DNA of 64,000 nt from Labyrinthula sp. Ha (GCA_015227615.1 JAALGZ010000005.1:1674001-1738000); one strand, 5' to 3'. Shown: positions 1 to 11,733, numbered from the stretch's first letter. Numbers and translations are program-made. Notes: a model not told the origin generated them from the sequence alone.

Positions 1-3000
1 TTCCAACTCATCATTGGTTGAATTACCTTGTATATCCTTTATTCCCGTCACTTCTCTTATCTTCAGGGAAACCAAAGTGATAGTACTATATGAAATTTAG
101 AGTGTAACTTTAAAGTTTAGAGACGTGATAAAAATGTAACTGCTGTTCCTATAGTAATTTATTTAAAAAAATAGAAATTCAAATGTTACTCTACATTATT
201 AAACTAGGACAAAGTCTTTTATAACAAGTCATTTCAACCTCTGAGGAGAGATTGAGCTAGATTTACAGTATATGTAAGTAGGAATACGTTAAAAATGATA
301 ACTATGCAACTATCATACCTGCAAAGCATTGCCTCAATGTTTCCCATACACCAACAATGTAGAGGCTGTTCAAGGGACGAGTCACCCACTCGGGGATACT
401 TTAACAGTTTCTGTGATAATATTCCTTGTCCCGTAATAAACAAGGGTGCTTTTAAATGTTACATGCGTACGCACATATGTGTCTTAGGACCACAGCTGGG
501 ACCACTGATATCATTTACTTTTTAGTGGGTTTCTTTGACTGTCCTAGTTTCACAATCTCTCTACATGGAGGGGCAAAGAACCTATGAACTTCTAGACTCT
601 TCATTTTTGTTATTAAATATAGGAATATATCGTTCGGATCTATTCGGTCAATACTTTAAATACACAAAAGGCCTCTATCAGGAATATACAGATAGTGCCA
701 TAATTTTGCTCATCGACGCATACTTCCTTGGTCTCAAAGTTTTTTGTTATGTGGTCTGGTTCTAGAAGCATATATCAGAAAAAATATTATCTGGGGGATG
801 GAATGGTAAAAGAAAGATAAATTAAGATTTAAATAAAATTAAACAGAACTCAGCTTTCCAAAACCAAATTTAATGCGGAAAGAAATAAGCAATCATGTAG
901 TACGCAGCGGTGTACTGTGATAGATGGGACACATATCCTAATAGGAACCAACTAGCACAGTTATTGCAAGAGCTAAGCATTCGCACTCAATCTACAGTTA
1001 TTCACAATATATGTATAGTTTCCTTGGTCAAACAAAACGGTCTTTCTCTCCTAATCTTCCATGTTTGATGCCCGGTAGTTCAAGAAAACCGGGTTCATAG
1101 CTCGATGTAGTGCACAATGTTCTCGCCACAGCATGTTCTAAAACATTCCTACTGCATGAATAATAGTTGAGTACATATTGTGATATGTTCAGGCAACAAG
1201 AAAAAGTGTTTCTTTTTTATTCCCTCTTATAACTCTTATTTATTACTCTTGCTGCTCTCTTTTGCTTAGTTGTTTCTATTTTTGTGTTCTCTTTTTTTCG
1301 TCAGGTCACGTGGCGTGTAATCTTGTTATCATGGAAGCATATATAATCTAAAATGAATACACAGCATCTGATGATTTTTTTCTTTAGATCGATTTTTAAT
1401 AAGGTATCATAATTTAGCATGCAATAATTTCAGCGAAGCCTGTAAAATATGGTATCGATCCGGGCTTAGTTGATGAACCAGTTACACAAATAGTTCTTGA
1501 TGTTTTACAAAAAAACCTATACTTTTAGAAAAGATTGTTTACCAATTATCATTGAAGGCTTTCAAATAGGTGTTGAACATCGTCTATATGACGGTTTCTT
1601 TGCCGATCCAAAATATGAGATAAGGGGTCAGTACAAGTCCCAGTGGCCGCATAATTCATTTGAGATACAATGGATATATTTTGAGATTGCCGTTATGAAT
1701 TTAGAAGAGTAAAATTTTCTGTTTATAGTAAGATATCTAGTTCATAGGAGGAGATCTGAGTCGTGATTCTCTCCTTTTGTTAGGATAGTATAGTTTTCAT
1801 TACCTCTGACCCAGGATTTTATGTATATATTACAATTTCAGCTCCAACATTACAAGTTAATCATACGTCTTTGCCCTGCTTACAAGTGCGTAACAGTTTA
1901 ATTGTTAAATTATGGTAACTACCAAGTCATACATATATAGGATATACGTTCCTTAGTGTTTGTTGGATGTTTTTGTAAACCTGTTTGATGACTTTGTACC
2001 AGCTCAGTTTTTATTAGCTCATTGAAAGTCTCCTGAGGTATTGGTAGGTTCAAAAAAAAGGACTACTCAATACCCGTTCATCATTTGCATTGTATCCTAA
2101 ATGTCAACTATCTTTTAAATTTATCCTAAGCATAAACGGAAAGAAGACACAAAGTGATAAACATAATCGATTGAAATTAGAATTGAGATTTCCAGCTTTT
2201 TAATATCTTCAAACTGGAATATATGCTCAAGTATGAATTGCAACTAGACATTTCACCAAGTTATCGACAGTACTTTAAAATCACAATGCCCTTCTATGAT
2301 AAAACCTTTGAATTTGAGTTGGATACTTTCTTGGTCTCAAGATGTTATTATTTGGGTTCAAAAAGTTAAGATTTTTGTTTTCATTTAGGACATATTGGAA
2401 GGTATATAGATACTGTCAGAGGCTTTCCTAGCCTTTTATCCTATCCCAAGAATTTCTACCTCGTGTGGCGTATATTTGAAGAAGGCTTCCGCGGAGGTAG
2501 GGAAAGGGGCATTCCGCTCACTAATTCAGCCTTACCCAGAGTTTGTGTTATCGATATGATTTCCATCACATATTCTTCTTATGTTCACAGATATATATGT
2601 ATATGGCTCTACTAGCACCTTTCAGTTACACCTCATTGCTTTTATTTTCTAGCAATGAAGCTGAACTCGAGTTAATTAGGTAAATGTGGGAAATTTGAAA
2701 GGTAGGAACCTTTGTACCATACTAACAAGTTGAGAGAGGATGTCAGATAAACACTGAGTCTACTTGCTTGAGAAGATCTTGGTCTAACAAGTAAACATCT
2801 TGGTGGCGGCTGTGAAACATTGTTTGCTATTTGTCGAACAAATTCTTTGTTTTACCCTATGGTAGGGGTTATGGTCCTAGTGCTCTTTGAAGTTCTCAGA
2901 TGCTTGTACAATTTGGAGGTGCTTTAGATCGGAGTCTAAATGCGGGGTTGCTTTCTCAACATAATTGTTCCCAATTTGCTGGCTATCTCTGTTATGTTCA

Positions 3001-5623
3001 AATATCCATGTTCCATTCTAAAGTTGTGTTGTTTGAGTTTTTCTAGAGTTTTTTTTGGCTTTTATTGAAGTAGATCGGATTTTCTATGTATCTCAGAAGA
3101 TTCTTGCCGGTTTCCTAACTGCAAAGAGAAGAAGCCACAATTGGTGCATACACTAAGTATATCCCTTATTTTCATTCTTAGGTTGATTGTTGGAACAATA
3201 TCACCGTGTATGGATAAAGGATTTGAGTCATGATCCTGTATATTTAAGATAATCACTTTGCTTAAACCAGTAGTTTCAGCTGTTGCTCCAAGATATACTA
3301 GATATTTAATGGATTGAAGTTTCTTTGTGATCACAACTATGATCGCTGCAGAAGACATCACACAGCTTTCTATTATTGCTTTAGAATAATTTACTGCTAA
3401 AATTCTTGGTCAGTGTTTACCTTTTAGCGTATTTTAAAATCTAAGTGGACAGAGCAAAGAAAAATATCTCATTTTAATGCGAAATGTTCTATTGCAAATT
3501 TCGTATCAGAATTTAGCAAGAAGTTTGCCAATATCTATAGCTGGAATATATTACGGTAGTTCTTACGCTTTATGAGACTGAATTGTCTTGACTTTATCTA
3601 TATTTATTCTAGGACTTGTAACATTCTTTGACTTTAGAGATTGTGTTAGAAATTAGACCATTTGCTAATAAATACGAGTTATTACACATTATTGAGAAAA
3701 AAATGGTACTTGAATATATTTTCTGTTTTGTTTAGGTTACAAAGTTAGTCCAACTTTATTATTCTTATAATAAAGTCCAGTGAAAGGTCATGGAATTATG
3801 GGTGAAAGAGTGGGACCTCGCATGGCCGTACTTCTTAGAGCACGTTCTCTGGAAGCATGGCTAACTTTTATTCTCACACATTTGCATTTTTATGTTGCAC
3901 AGGTATTGTTATTTATTTTCTTAACCACTTGATACTAGTAGAGAATAAATTTCAAGAAGTAATGGTCAATTGAAACTATTCTTAAGAAGCCCGCAAAATC
4001 AATCCCTAAGCGAATACCGGTGCTAAGCTTCGGCTTAATGATTGGATCCAATGTCTCGATCTTGTTGGATCTATTTCTAGCGTCACGAAAACCTAATTTG
4101 TGAAATTGAGATTATTCTGTGCTGAGATTAATTTGCTTTGAGATGACTTTTCTGGAATTTGAAGATTTTTTTAAAGAATAAGTAGTGTGCAAGAATCGAG
4201 GCAATTTTCTTCATGTTTTTTTTTGTATGCATTGTTCATGTTTAATTGCGTTTTGTTTGGGCCTAGCATATTATGAAAAGTTTCTTTCGTAAATATGTCT
4301 TTGATGATGTTGATCTCTATCTTCTACATTTCTTGTGATATTGTTATAATGTCCTTGTAAATTTTGTTTTCTCCTTGGCATATATTTCCTCTAAGAGACT
4401 TAGTGACTTCTCCGACTTTTTCCAGTAATGTGAGTATTGCTGTTAGGTGAATTAGGTTATATGATTCCGAAAATCATTTCCAGTGGCGTTCCCTTATTTC
4501 TTCAACTATCGCCAGCACGGATAACTTTTTTACTTCCTGGTGCTGCGTATATTGGCCAACTGTCTCTACTCTTGTAGATGTTTCTATCAGGCTCCCATTT
4601 ATGTTTTCTTGTTAGTTATACCTTTAGGTAATTGAGTTCAAGGTTTCTGTTAATGCTTATAATCTTCTAGTATTTCTTTTAGCAAACACTACTTTATTTC
4701 TATCGTAATACTATTTAACTAAGTGCCTCGATCTGCAGCTGTACTTTTCCTCAGAAATTTGGTAGTTTTCTTGCATTCATCTTGTATTGCAGTACTCCGG
4801 ATGTCTGGCTTCCGCATTTGCAAACTCATTGTCTCCCCAGAAGTATTTTTTTTGGCAATTATAGACTTTGCTCAGGATCTACTTATTCGATGGGTTGACG
4901 ACCTACATTTTAAGGCAGCTAATACTTGACCAGGCTTTCTGTTACTCTTAGTTTTTTTTCTTTAATTATGTGACAAAGACTATACTTAAACTGCTGAGAT
5001 TTTAAAAGTAGTAATAGTTTAAGTTTAGTTATTCTGGACTGTGGGTTAGTAATTTGGCTATAGATCTATCCTTTGACTGCTGCATGGTCAAATCGCCTAA
5101 GCCAACGGATTTTCTCATTGAAATCTCAAAGTAGTTTCCGCTTCCTAAAATCAGTTACATGATTTGTTATAATAGAATAAATCTGTTATGTGTTTATTAT
5201 AGGCCTGGAAGAGTAGTATCTTGCATGATTTAATTACATTGCTTGGATAATAATTGCGTCAAATCAACTTTGTATCTTCTTGTAACTATAGAAAAAACAT
5301 TGAACAATTTTGCTCTCTTGCAAATATCATTAGATTTTGGGTTCCCTCAAAAATATGTCTCATGACCGTATACTTCAAACTGAAAACGGGATTTCCTAAG
5401 CGGATTTCAAAAGCAGAAACTATTTATATTAGCATCAACAGACAACAAGATATGAAAAGTCACGTTTATGAAGACTCGCATAGCAAATTTATAATTAACA
5501 CGGATGGAAGTTCTACTTGATATGTATGTGCTTTTCAAAGAATGAAGGAATTAAAACATGATTCATATATTACAATAAATAAAACAAGTTTGGTTGCTAA
5601 AAAGAAATCTTAACTTAATTGTT
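1..5623. other. Gene-poor AT-rich stretch
   Basis: No gene can be supported here on either strand. Several short open frames exist but show no recognisable family and no consistent coding bias. Three patches look somewhat more coding-like: about 2390-2615 (plus, open without an ATG), 3798-3932 (plus, 44 codons from an ATG) and 1434-1712 (plus, two overlapping open frames). None can be joined convincingly with a 27-29 nt intron of the kind seen in real genes of this window. They may be chance, or remains of decayed genes. No tRNA, rRNA or obvious repeat array is visible. Confidence 0.6.
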
Positions 5624-6156
5624 TCATTCCTGTTGAAGTCTATCGTTTATAATTTCCAACGCAGTTTTCATTCTCCAATGAGATTGACTCAACAAAGCAT
5701 TTTCAACTCTATTTGTGAGAATAGGTATTTGAATCTGACCATCTATGTTTATAAACCAGTAAAACTTTGTTGTATTTCCAGCATTCTTCGTGAACGAACA
5801 ATGTTCTTTGACTTTGGCTATTGTGTCAAACGAAACGTTTTCTGTTGTTATTTTCATTTTCTCCTCTCTAAAATCCACTACTGACTTTTCTATAGCAAAA
5901 TAACTTTCAGAACTTGTAAGCGGGCGATAAATTGCAGGAGTAGGTTGATTGACATAGATAACTCTTGTAGACTTCAGGACTTGCTGAGCACTGTTAAAAC
6001 TTCGAGAAACGACGAAACAGTCCTTAACAGCGTCGTTCCGAATACTTGGATACTATAATTAAAATAAATATAGATATTAACCATATTCCAATAAGCTGTG
6101 ACAACATTTTTCCATGGCGAACAAAGTTCTTCTGAATATTTACTCTGTTTTGTCAT
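5624..6156 (-). CDS. PRELI/UPS (MSF1) family mitochondrial lipid-transfer protein, two exons
   Basis: The gene is only visible after splicing: exon 1 is 6156-6082 (25 codons from the ATG) and exon 2 is 6052-5624 (142 residues, then TGA), giving 167 aa. PRELI-like landmarks appear in order: a W..V..AYW segment just before the splice junction, then M-YPS (compare W...F.RYPNP in animal PRELI), then ..V.R.F near residues 40-45, and a central E-KSVVDFREEKM followed by TTENVSF, matching the family's 'EDSIVDP....T.T.N' core. Total length fits the family (about 170-190 aa). These proteins sit in the mitochondrial intermembrane space and, with a TRIAP1/Mdm35 partner, shuttle phosphatidic acid or phosphatidylserine between membranes; the substrate cannot be told here. 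Identification rests on pattern similarity and is moderately sure; the splice model is well supported by frame continuity. Confidence 0.72.
6053..6081 (-). other. Spliceosomal intron, 29 nt (PRELI-like gene)
   Basis: Read on the minus strand it starts GTTAAT and ends TTATAG. Removal joins ATG (Met25) to TAT (Tyr26) in phase 0 and links two frames that together make a full-length PRELI-like protein. It is the only one of the six introns whose donor starts GTT rather than GTA. Confidence 0.8.
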
Positions 6157-6414
6157 TTATATCTAGTCATCTGATGCTAGTTTGTGAAATTCCGAAATGA
6201 TGTCCGAAATAGTCATGAAATATCCTGTCACGTGTATCCGTTAAAGAACACTTAGGATATAAAATATCGATTAGCTGAAACGCTACATTATGCTGCAGCC
6301 TGTAGGTGTATCTTAATGTGGAAATAATCGTTACCTTGTTTTCTAGTAGGAAAATTTTAGAAGTTAAAAGTTGTAACTATGAACACTTGGCTGTTTGCTA
6401 AATTATCAAGGACA
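6157..6414. promoter_or_regulatory. Promoter region of the PRELI-like gene, with E-box and repeated octamer
   Basis: This 258 bp lies between the stop of the aldo/keto reductase gene and the start of the PRELI-like gene, both on the minus strand, so it must hold the terminator of one and the promoter of the other. It contains a palindromic CACGTG at 6229-6234, 73 bp from the PRELI ATG, and two direct copies of TCCGAAAT at 6191-6198 and 6203-6210. Their role in transcription is inference only. Confidence 0.35.
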
Positions 6415-7635
6415 TTATAGATTTCCCTTGCTAACTTCCTCAGACTTTTCCCAAGAAGCCGTATATGCAGTATCTTTGTCAGTATAGATCGCACTTGGAT
6501 TTCTATATTTCTCATGCAAGACATCAACTTCTTTAATCAAACTCTCTGGAAGGACAATCTTGCAGGCATTCACACACTCCTCTACCTGATCAACAGTTCT
6601 GGTTCCGATGATGACGCTAAAGTTATACCATCTTTGGCACGCCCACGCATACGCAAGCTCAACAAGGCTCAAATCATACCTTCTCGCAAGATCAGCATAC
6701 TCCTTAGCTGCCTCCCTTGCCTTTTTATTTCTGTACCTAGGTTGAAAATCAGGTCTCTTTACATGTCTCCAATCCTTCGCCTCATCCTTTGGATTCTCAA
6801 AATCAAATCCAAGATACTTGTTTGTCAGCAGACCACCAGAAAGAACTCCATAAGGGATTCCTTGAACACCAAAGCGAGCACAAGCTTCAAGAACTTCCCC
6901 TTCAAAAGCCCTATTGTTCAAACTAAAGTCATTCTGAATACAAATTGGTCTTGCAACGCCAAGCTTATCGCAAGCGACGCAGAACATCGTCACACCTACT
7001 GCATTTTCGTTACTCAAGGCCCAGTATTTTATAAGCCCTTGATCTAAGAGATTCTTCACACCCAGGACCATGGTTTCAAAATGATTGAGGACCGATTCAT
7101 GATGCTCTTGCTTCTTGAAAGACTCTCCATCCATGTTCTGATAAGTTATTGGGCCAAAAGTAGGGATATCTCTACAAGGCCAATGAAGATAGTACAGATC
7201 TATGTAATCAGTGCCCAATCTTTTAAGACTTCCTTTGCAAGATTCGAGCAAAATTTCTTTGTCAAATTTATGCTTCTTAGCAATAGAACCAATTCCTGAA
7301 GGGTTACATTTAGTTGCCAATACTATTTTATCTCTTGAAATTTTTCTTTCTTTCATCCATTCACCAATCCATTCTTCAGTTGTTTTCCCATAGTTGAAGC
7401 AAACAGGGTAAAGTTCGGCTGTATCATAGAAATTGATTCCCAGCTCGAACAGTCTGTCGAGCTGTTCAAAGGCAGAAGACTTTTCAGATGTAAAACTACC
7501 CCAGTTCATTGTGCCACCACAACAAAGCGAAACCATTGGACCATCATTTCCTAGCCTTACCATTGGCATTTTTTCTAGGCGCTCAACCTTACCATCTTGC
7601 AAATCAATTTTTTGCTTTTTTGTTATTGCAGCCAT
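6415..7635 (-). CDS. Aldo/keto reductase, Tas-like
   Basis: A 406-residue intron-free NAD(P)H-dependent aldo/keto reductase. The catalytic tetrad is complete: Asp71 and Tyr76 in FYDTAELYP, Lys109 in LATKC and His151 in YYLHWP. The set of loops (GTMNWG near the start, LKRLGTDYIDLYYLHWP, YGVLSGGLLTNKYLG, FSVIIGTRTVDQVEECV at the NADPH-binding end) is that of the Tas/YghZ-like branch, which is common in bacteria, plants and algae. The true substrate is unknown. The start is the ATG at 7635; residues 1-25 are basic and precede the barrel, with no clear targeting peptide. The gene is transcribed away from the tRNA-Asp gene 79 bp upstream. Confidence 0.9.
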   Translation of the reverse strand: MAAITKKQKIDLQDGKVERLEKMPMVRLGNDGPMVSLCCGGTMNWGSFTSEKSSAFEQLDRLFELGINFYDTAELYPVCFNYGKTTEEWIGEWMKERKISRDKIVLATKCNPSGIGSIAKKHKFDKEILLESCKGSLKRLGTDYIDLYYLHWPCRDIPTFGPITYQNMDGESFKKQEHHESVLNHFETMVLGVKNLLDQGLIKYWALSNENAVGVTMFCVACDKLGVARPICIQNDFSLNNRAFEGEVLEACARFGVQGIPYGVLSGGLLTNKYLGFDFENPKDEAKDWRHVKRPDFQPRYRNKKAREAAKEYADLARRYDLSLVELAYAWACQRWYNFSVIIGTRTVDQVEECVNACKIVLPESLIKEVDVLHEKYRNPSAIYTDKDTAYTASWEKSEEVSKGNL

Positions 7636-7714
7636 CGCAATTTATTTATTCATTTTTGACAAAAGTATATTTCAATCTCATATATTTATGATATATCTAA
7701 CAATGATCAAGTAA

Positions 7715-7785
7715 TCCTCGGTAGTATAGTGGTTAGTATATCCGCCTGTCACGCGGATGACCCGGGTTCAATTCCCGGCCGAGGA
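7715..7785 (+). tRNA. tRNA-Asp (GTC)
   Basis: A 71-nt cloverleaf without intron. Acceptor stem TCCTCGG/CCGAGGA pairs fully, the anticodon stem-loop is CCGC-CTGTCAC-GCGG with anticodon GTC, and the T arm is CCGGG-TTCAATT-CCCGG. The A box (TAGTATAGTGG) and B box (GGTTCAATTCC) are intact. Confidence 0.97.
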
Positions 7786-7787
7786 AA

Positions 7788-7793
7788 TTTTTT
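7788..7793 (+). terminator. Pol III terminator of tRNA-Asp
   Basis: A run of six T starts three bases after the tRNA 3' end and is followed by a second T run. Confidence 0.85.
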
Positions 7794-8200
7794 GTTTTTG
7801 AAACGTATGGCTTTTTAGAGCAGCTTTACTAGCACCAACCTCAAATAAAGGTACATAACAAAGCGTTTGCATAGAAAATGAAATAAATAAGATATCATTT
7901 ACAGTTATTTGAAATAAGTGGTGATATATTTTGTGTTAATTGAGGCCAATGTAGAAGGAGAAACTGTTGCTTATGATTTCGTTGGAGATATAGTTTGTTT
8001 TTTAGAAATGAAGGAAATGTATGTTTCTAACCTTTGAAATTTAGTCTTTATTCATTTATCAATTACACAGAGATAAAAATTAAGGGAAGGTGGATAGGGA
8101 ACCTCCAATGAGGTTAACTCTCGGCAACAAATTGCGGTGATGAATTATAGCATTCCTTCTCTTAAAAAAAATGAAATAAATTAACACTTTTTTTCTTCTT

Positions 8201-8638
8201 CTATAATATTGAGATATTTCCGTTAAGCTGTTTATTAAAATCTTCAGATAGATTGTCAAGAAATTTATCAAGGTCAGCAGTGGCATCACAGTCAGGAGTG
8301 CTAGCTTCGTGTAGCTGCACTTTAAACATTTGGAGATCCGCATCTCCAAAGACTTTGGATGAGGTAGATAACGATCCAAGAAGATGTTCAGAACCTCTTA
8401 TATGCTAAAATTTACATTCTGCTACATCTTTTCCTAGTTCAACACTGCCATTTGGCATTATCGTCTGGGCTTTTGGTAATTTGAGTGTATTAAGAGCTCT
8501 TGCGAAACCCGTGCATTTGCTGTTTCCATTAGTATGCAATGAAAGCCAGTTATTTGAAGGTAAGAATAGAAACCCAAGGTGAAGATAGCAGAAAGACCAT
8601 ACCAGGTTAACCCATGGACTCTGTTTGTTTGAACACAT
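8201..8638 (-). CDS. Doubtful small gene; one frame broken by a single TAG
   Basis: On the minus strand one reading frame runs from an ATG at 8638 to a TAG at 8203-8201, interrupted only by a TAG at 8407-8405. The part downstream of the interruption (67 residues, acidic, with VQLHEASTP and LDKFLDNLSEDFNKQL) has convincing amino-acid composition, as does the segment just upstream (CTGFARALNTLKLPKAQ). The interrupting codon sits in TTTTAG, exactly the acceptor form used by the real introns nearby. An in-frame intron would need a donor 21 or 39 nt upstream, neither matching the 27-29 nt norm. It may be a very small intron, a wrong N-terminal model or a pseudogene. No family is recognised. Confidence 0.35.
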
Positions 8639-8866
8639 TCACCAAGTTTTTTGGAGTTTTATTTTGTAGATGCTTTTGAAACGTTACCCTATTAAGTGTT
8701 GGTTTTCCAACCAGTGAGCTTTGGCGGTAAACCTCAAACTTTCAATTCATTCGTAAATTTTTTTTGTCGCAGTGTATTAAAGTGTCAATATTCTAATCTT
8801 CTAGCCCTCTTAGTGACTTCTTCTCCTTAGCATTTTTGGGAAAACAATATCTTTAGAAAACAAGAC

Positions 8867-9133
8867 TTAGGGCAAGTTCTTGTGTATTGCCTCATCGGCT
8901 GCTACTGCAATGTACCTTTTAGCAACGCCAAGAATTCTAATTAAATCTAATTCTTCCCCAGTTAATTCTTGGTGATAATATTTCATACCTTTAAGGGCAA
9001 CAACTTTCTGAGGTGCACGATGTTTAGAACTACCCATAAAGGAATATTCGTATTTCCCAGCAATAAACTTTAGATTTGTGTTAAAGGTGCACAGTTTTGC
9101 GAAGATATGAAACATCTTACTTGCCTTTAACAT
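8867..9133 (-). CDS. Hypothetical small protein, 88 aa
   Basis: An ATG-to-TAA frame on the minus strand. The C-terminal half (RAPQKVVALKG, then YHQELTGEELDLIRILG and KRYIAVAADEAIHKNLP) looks like folded, charged, helical protein rather than chance translation of AT-rich DNA. The first 30 residues are weaker and a different upstream exon is possible. It lies on the same strand as the doubtful frame at 8201-8638, 228 bp away. No family is recognised. Confidence 0.35.
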   Translation of the reverse strand: MLKASKMFHIFAKLCTFNTNLKFIAGKYEYSFMGSSKHRAPQKVVALKGMKYYHQELTGEELDLIRILGVAKRYIAVAADEAIHKNLP

Positions 9134-10370
9134 TCTTATTTTTATTTAATATTTTAATTTAGAATTTTTACCTGATGAGGAGTACACTGTACATATTTTC
9201 TTTAATTTCAACCGCTCTGTACCAAGCCCATCTAAGTGGTGGAAAGCTGCATCTTCTGCATTTTACTGGGGAGTTGCACGATACTTCTATTTCCCTATTG
9301 GCTGTTCTGTGCTGCATTTCATTTTATATGCTGTGAAATGAACGCAATTTGCTAGGTTGTGTTCTGTTTTCATTTCTTCGAAGTACTTTTTAATGATGTT
9401 ACACCATGTCGCCTATTGACAACCAGGAAACTATGCGATATAGAGTTTCTAGTTCTGGGTTAAGGGCGCAGAGTACAGAAATTTCCTCATTGAAAAAATT
9501 AATATCCTCAACACAACCTTCCCCAAAGAAAAGCATGGGAACTTATTTTTTTTTTAAAACTCAGTTATGAAACTTAAAGTCCTCAATGAGTTCTTCATTT
9601 CTCACGCAATGTGGCATCAAAACTTACCCAGACTGGCTCAGGACCCGGAAAACTTTTCACAGGTATGAAACAGTCTTCAATGAAGAATAAATTTGGAGCC
9701 ATACTCAACAGTTAAGAATATGATTTCTTCTCGTCAAACATAATCACAACTGAATCTAACATGCGTTTTATATTTTTTACTAAGGGGTAAGGACTAGGGT
9801 CATAAACATAGTTTCAGTAAAATGAATTTAGTTTACACAACGGAGACTAAAGTAAATAAACAGAAGAAAGAAAACTTTCCAAACTTCACACTCAAATTAA
9901 GACTTAAGGTTTGTGTTCATCTAACTTTTGCCTAAAGATTCTGCTCCTGCTAATTCATCTAGTCTTGAAATCTTTTTTTAGTTTCTATACTAAATTATTC
10001 CGGATTTGCAAACTTGTGTGCCCAAAGAATAAAGTCTAAATCAAGGCGAGGGCTAGTGAATAATTGCCATAATTATCCTCCGTAAGTGGCATGGTACCTA
10101 AAGTTATGGTTTGAAGAATCGCAAACTCACTTAGAGCTATGACCTCTGTGCCCTTAACACGGTGAGACTTTTTTAAAGAGATTCTTATTGTGAAATATCT
10201 CAGGCTAACTTAGAAGAACGTTTTAAATAAAAAGCCAGGGTCTCAATAAGATGTGTAGAGGATCAAAGAAAGGGATTAATGGACAATAATCGATTAATAT
10301 AGGTTTCTCCAACACTTTGGTACGAGAAATTTAACAAAACACAGGGCTCCACTCTTCATGAGCTCTTACC
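9134..10370. other. Intergenic stretch, no supported gene
   Basis: No clear gene. Plus strand 9175-9336 holds a 53-codon ATG frame (MRSTLYIFSL...) overlapped by another open frame ending KWWKAAS..FYWGVARYF..VK; both look faintly protein-like and hydrophobic, but neither can be supported. The remainder, up to the 3' end of the WD40 gene, is AT-rich without recognisable elements. Confidence 0.5.
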
Positions 10371-11733
10371 TTAGTACTTCCCTTCATTAGTTCCACTTTT
10401 CTCTTCAGGAAGGTAACGGGAAGAGCTGTCTCCTCTTCTCAGAGAATCCCGGTCACTATTTTTCTCTTCGTCAGGTGCAGTGCTCTCAAAGGAGACAACT
10501 CTAATGGTAGAATCTGCTCCCGTAACAGCTAGAGACCGATTCCTGTAATCGAAGTCAAGAGCAAATATAGCTTTAGAGGAGCCTACTATAGAGCCTACCA
10601 ACTGGTTATCTAAAATAAAGCAAAAATAAAAATATACCATTATGTCGGTCAAACACCTTTGCTTCGTTTGTTCCACTTCCCCCAGCTGCAATATATCTTC
10701 CATTTCCTTTGCTAAACTCTGCGCAGTATAGCATTGCTGAATTTCCAGTTCGAACAGGGCTTTGATGCCAGTCAATTTCCTCAATGAGCTCTCCTGAAAT
10801 AAAGTCCCACAGTTGCAGCTGGTTATCAGGTCTCCAGCTTCCTGTTAGAATTGTCCCATTAAATAGGTCTACTGAGTCACCGCAAATATGGGGCCCGAAT
10901 ATAGAGCGCACGGCCCTGCTTACTCTTAGATCCCAAATTTGAACAGTGTTATCCCATCCACCGGATATCAAAGTATTGGGGTCATCAGGATTAAACTTCA
11001 ATGAAAATACCCTATTGGAGTGACCTGGTGTTACTCTTTCCGTTCCAGTTTCCATCTTATTTACTAGTTGCTTTGTTGCTTCATCATAAACTCTTACTAT
11101 CTTGTCCTTACCAGCACTTGCAAATAACTTACCATCAAATCTGTAATCGATACAGAAGACCTGATTGCTACTCACAAAGGATTCTAAGGGATTCTTGGCG
11201 ACAACTAACGACTTTGATCTACGTGATCTTGGCTCACGATAACTTTGTCTAAATTTGGCAAAATTAGAGGCTGATGACTCGTCTGCCTTCTTTTCTTCAA
11301 AATCACCATATTCCTTAAACCTACTTAAGTTTTGCAATGGTGAGAGCCCATTATTTTTGGTAGTAAAGGAATGCCTCGTACCTGCCAGGGGTGGTTCTTC
11401 AAGGTCGGTCCATATTCTGTGCAAACATTGCCCACTTGTAACATGCCACTGAGAAACGGATCCATCAGCACTTGCAGCAATTAGAATATTCTTGGTTTTT
11501 GAAGCAGAATTTGGAGGCCTAAACCGAATGCCAGTAATTGGTAAGCTTCCAAGGATGTTTTCTGGCATCTTTAGCTCACACAATAACTTACCTGACTGCG
11601 GCTGATAAATCTTGATCACTCCATCACTTGAACCCGCCGCTAGTAGAGAGGAGTCGGGTGAGAATCGAACCGAAAATACTTCCCCAGAGTCTCCAGGAAT
11701 AGTACATGTAGGAACTAAACATTTTCCAGACAT
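10371..11733 (-). CDS. WD40-repeat beta-propeller protein, two exons
   Basis: Exon 1 is 11733-10638 and exon 2 is 10609-10371, giving 444 aa. About seven WD40 blades can be seen: GEVFSVRFSPDSSLLAAGSSDGVIK, then ITGIRFRP..ILIAASADGSVSQWHV, VFCIDYRFDGKLFASAGKDKIVRVYD, HSNRVFSLKFNP..LISGGWDNTVQIWDLR, GTILTGSW..LQLWD, YCAEFSKGNGRYIAAGG..AKVFD, and, in exon 2, IFALDFDYRNRSLAVTGADSTIRVV. A charged low-complexity insertion (about residues 125-185) separates blades 2 and 3. The C-terminal 35 residues are charged and disordered. WD40 proteins are scaffolds; the specific complex is not recognisable. Its ATG lies only 44 bp after the stop of the gene upstream on the same strand. Confidence 0.85.
10610..10637 (-). 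other. Spliceosomal intron, 28 nt (WD40 gene)
   Basis: Minus strand, starts GTATAT and ends TTTTAG, T-rich throughout. It splits an Asp codon (G|AT) and joins KVFDRHN to DNQLVGS, restoring the last WD40 blade. Without splicing the frame ends after eleven hydrophobic residues. Confidence 0.85.

Noticed and set aside
1064-1102. A tRNA-like T arm with CCGGT...ACCGG pairing
   Set aside because: The loop is too long and no acceptor, D or anticodon arm can be built around it.
5594-5884. A 96-codon plus-strand frame
   Set aside because: It lies opposite exon 2 of the PRELI-like gene, which has far better protein character and a consistent splice model.
6514-7047. A 177-codon plus-strand frame
   Set aside because: It is the antisense shadow of the aldo/keto reductase gene, whose catalytic motifs are on the minus strand.
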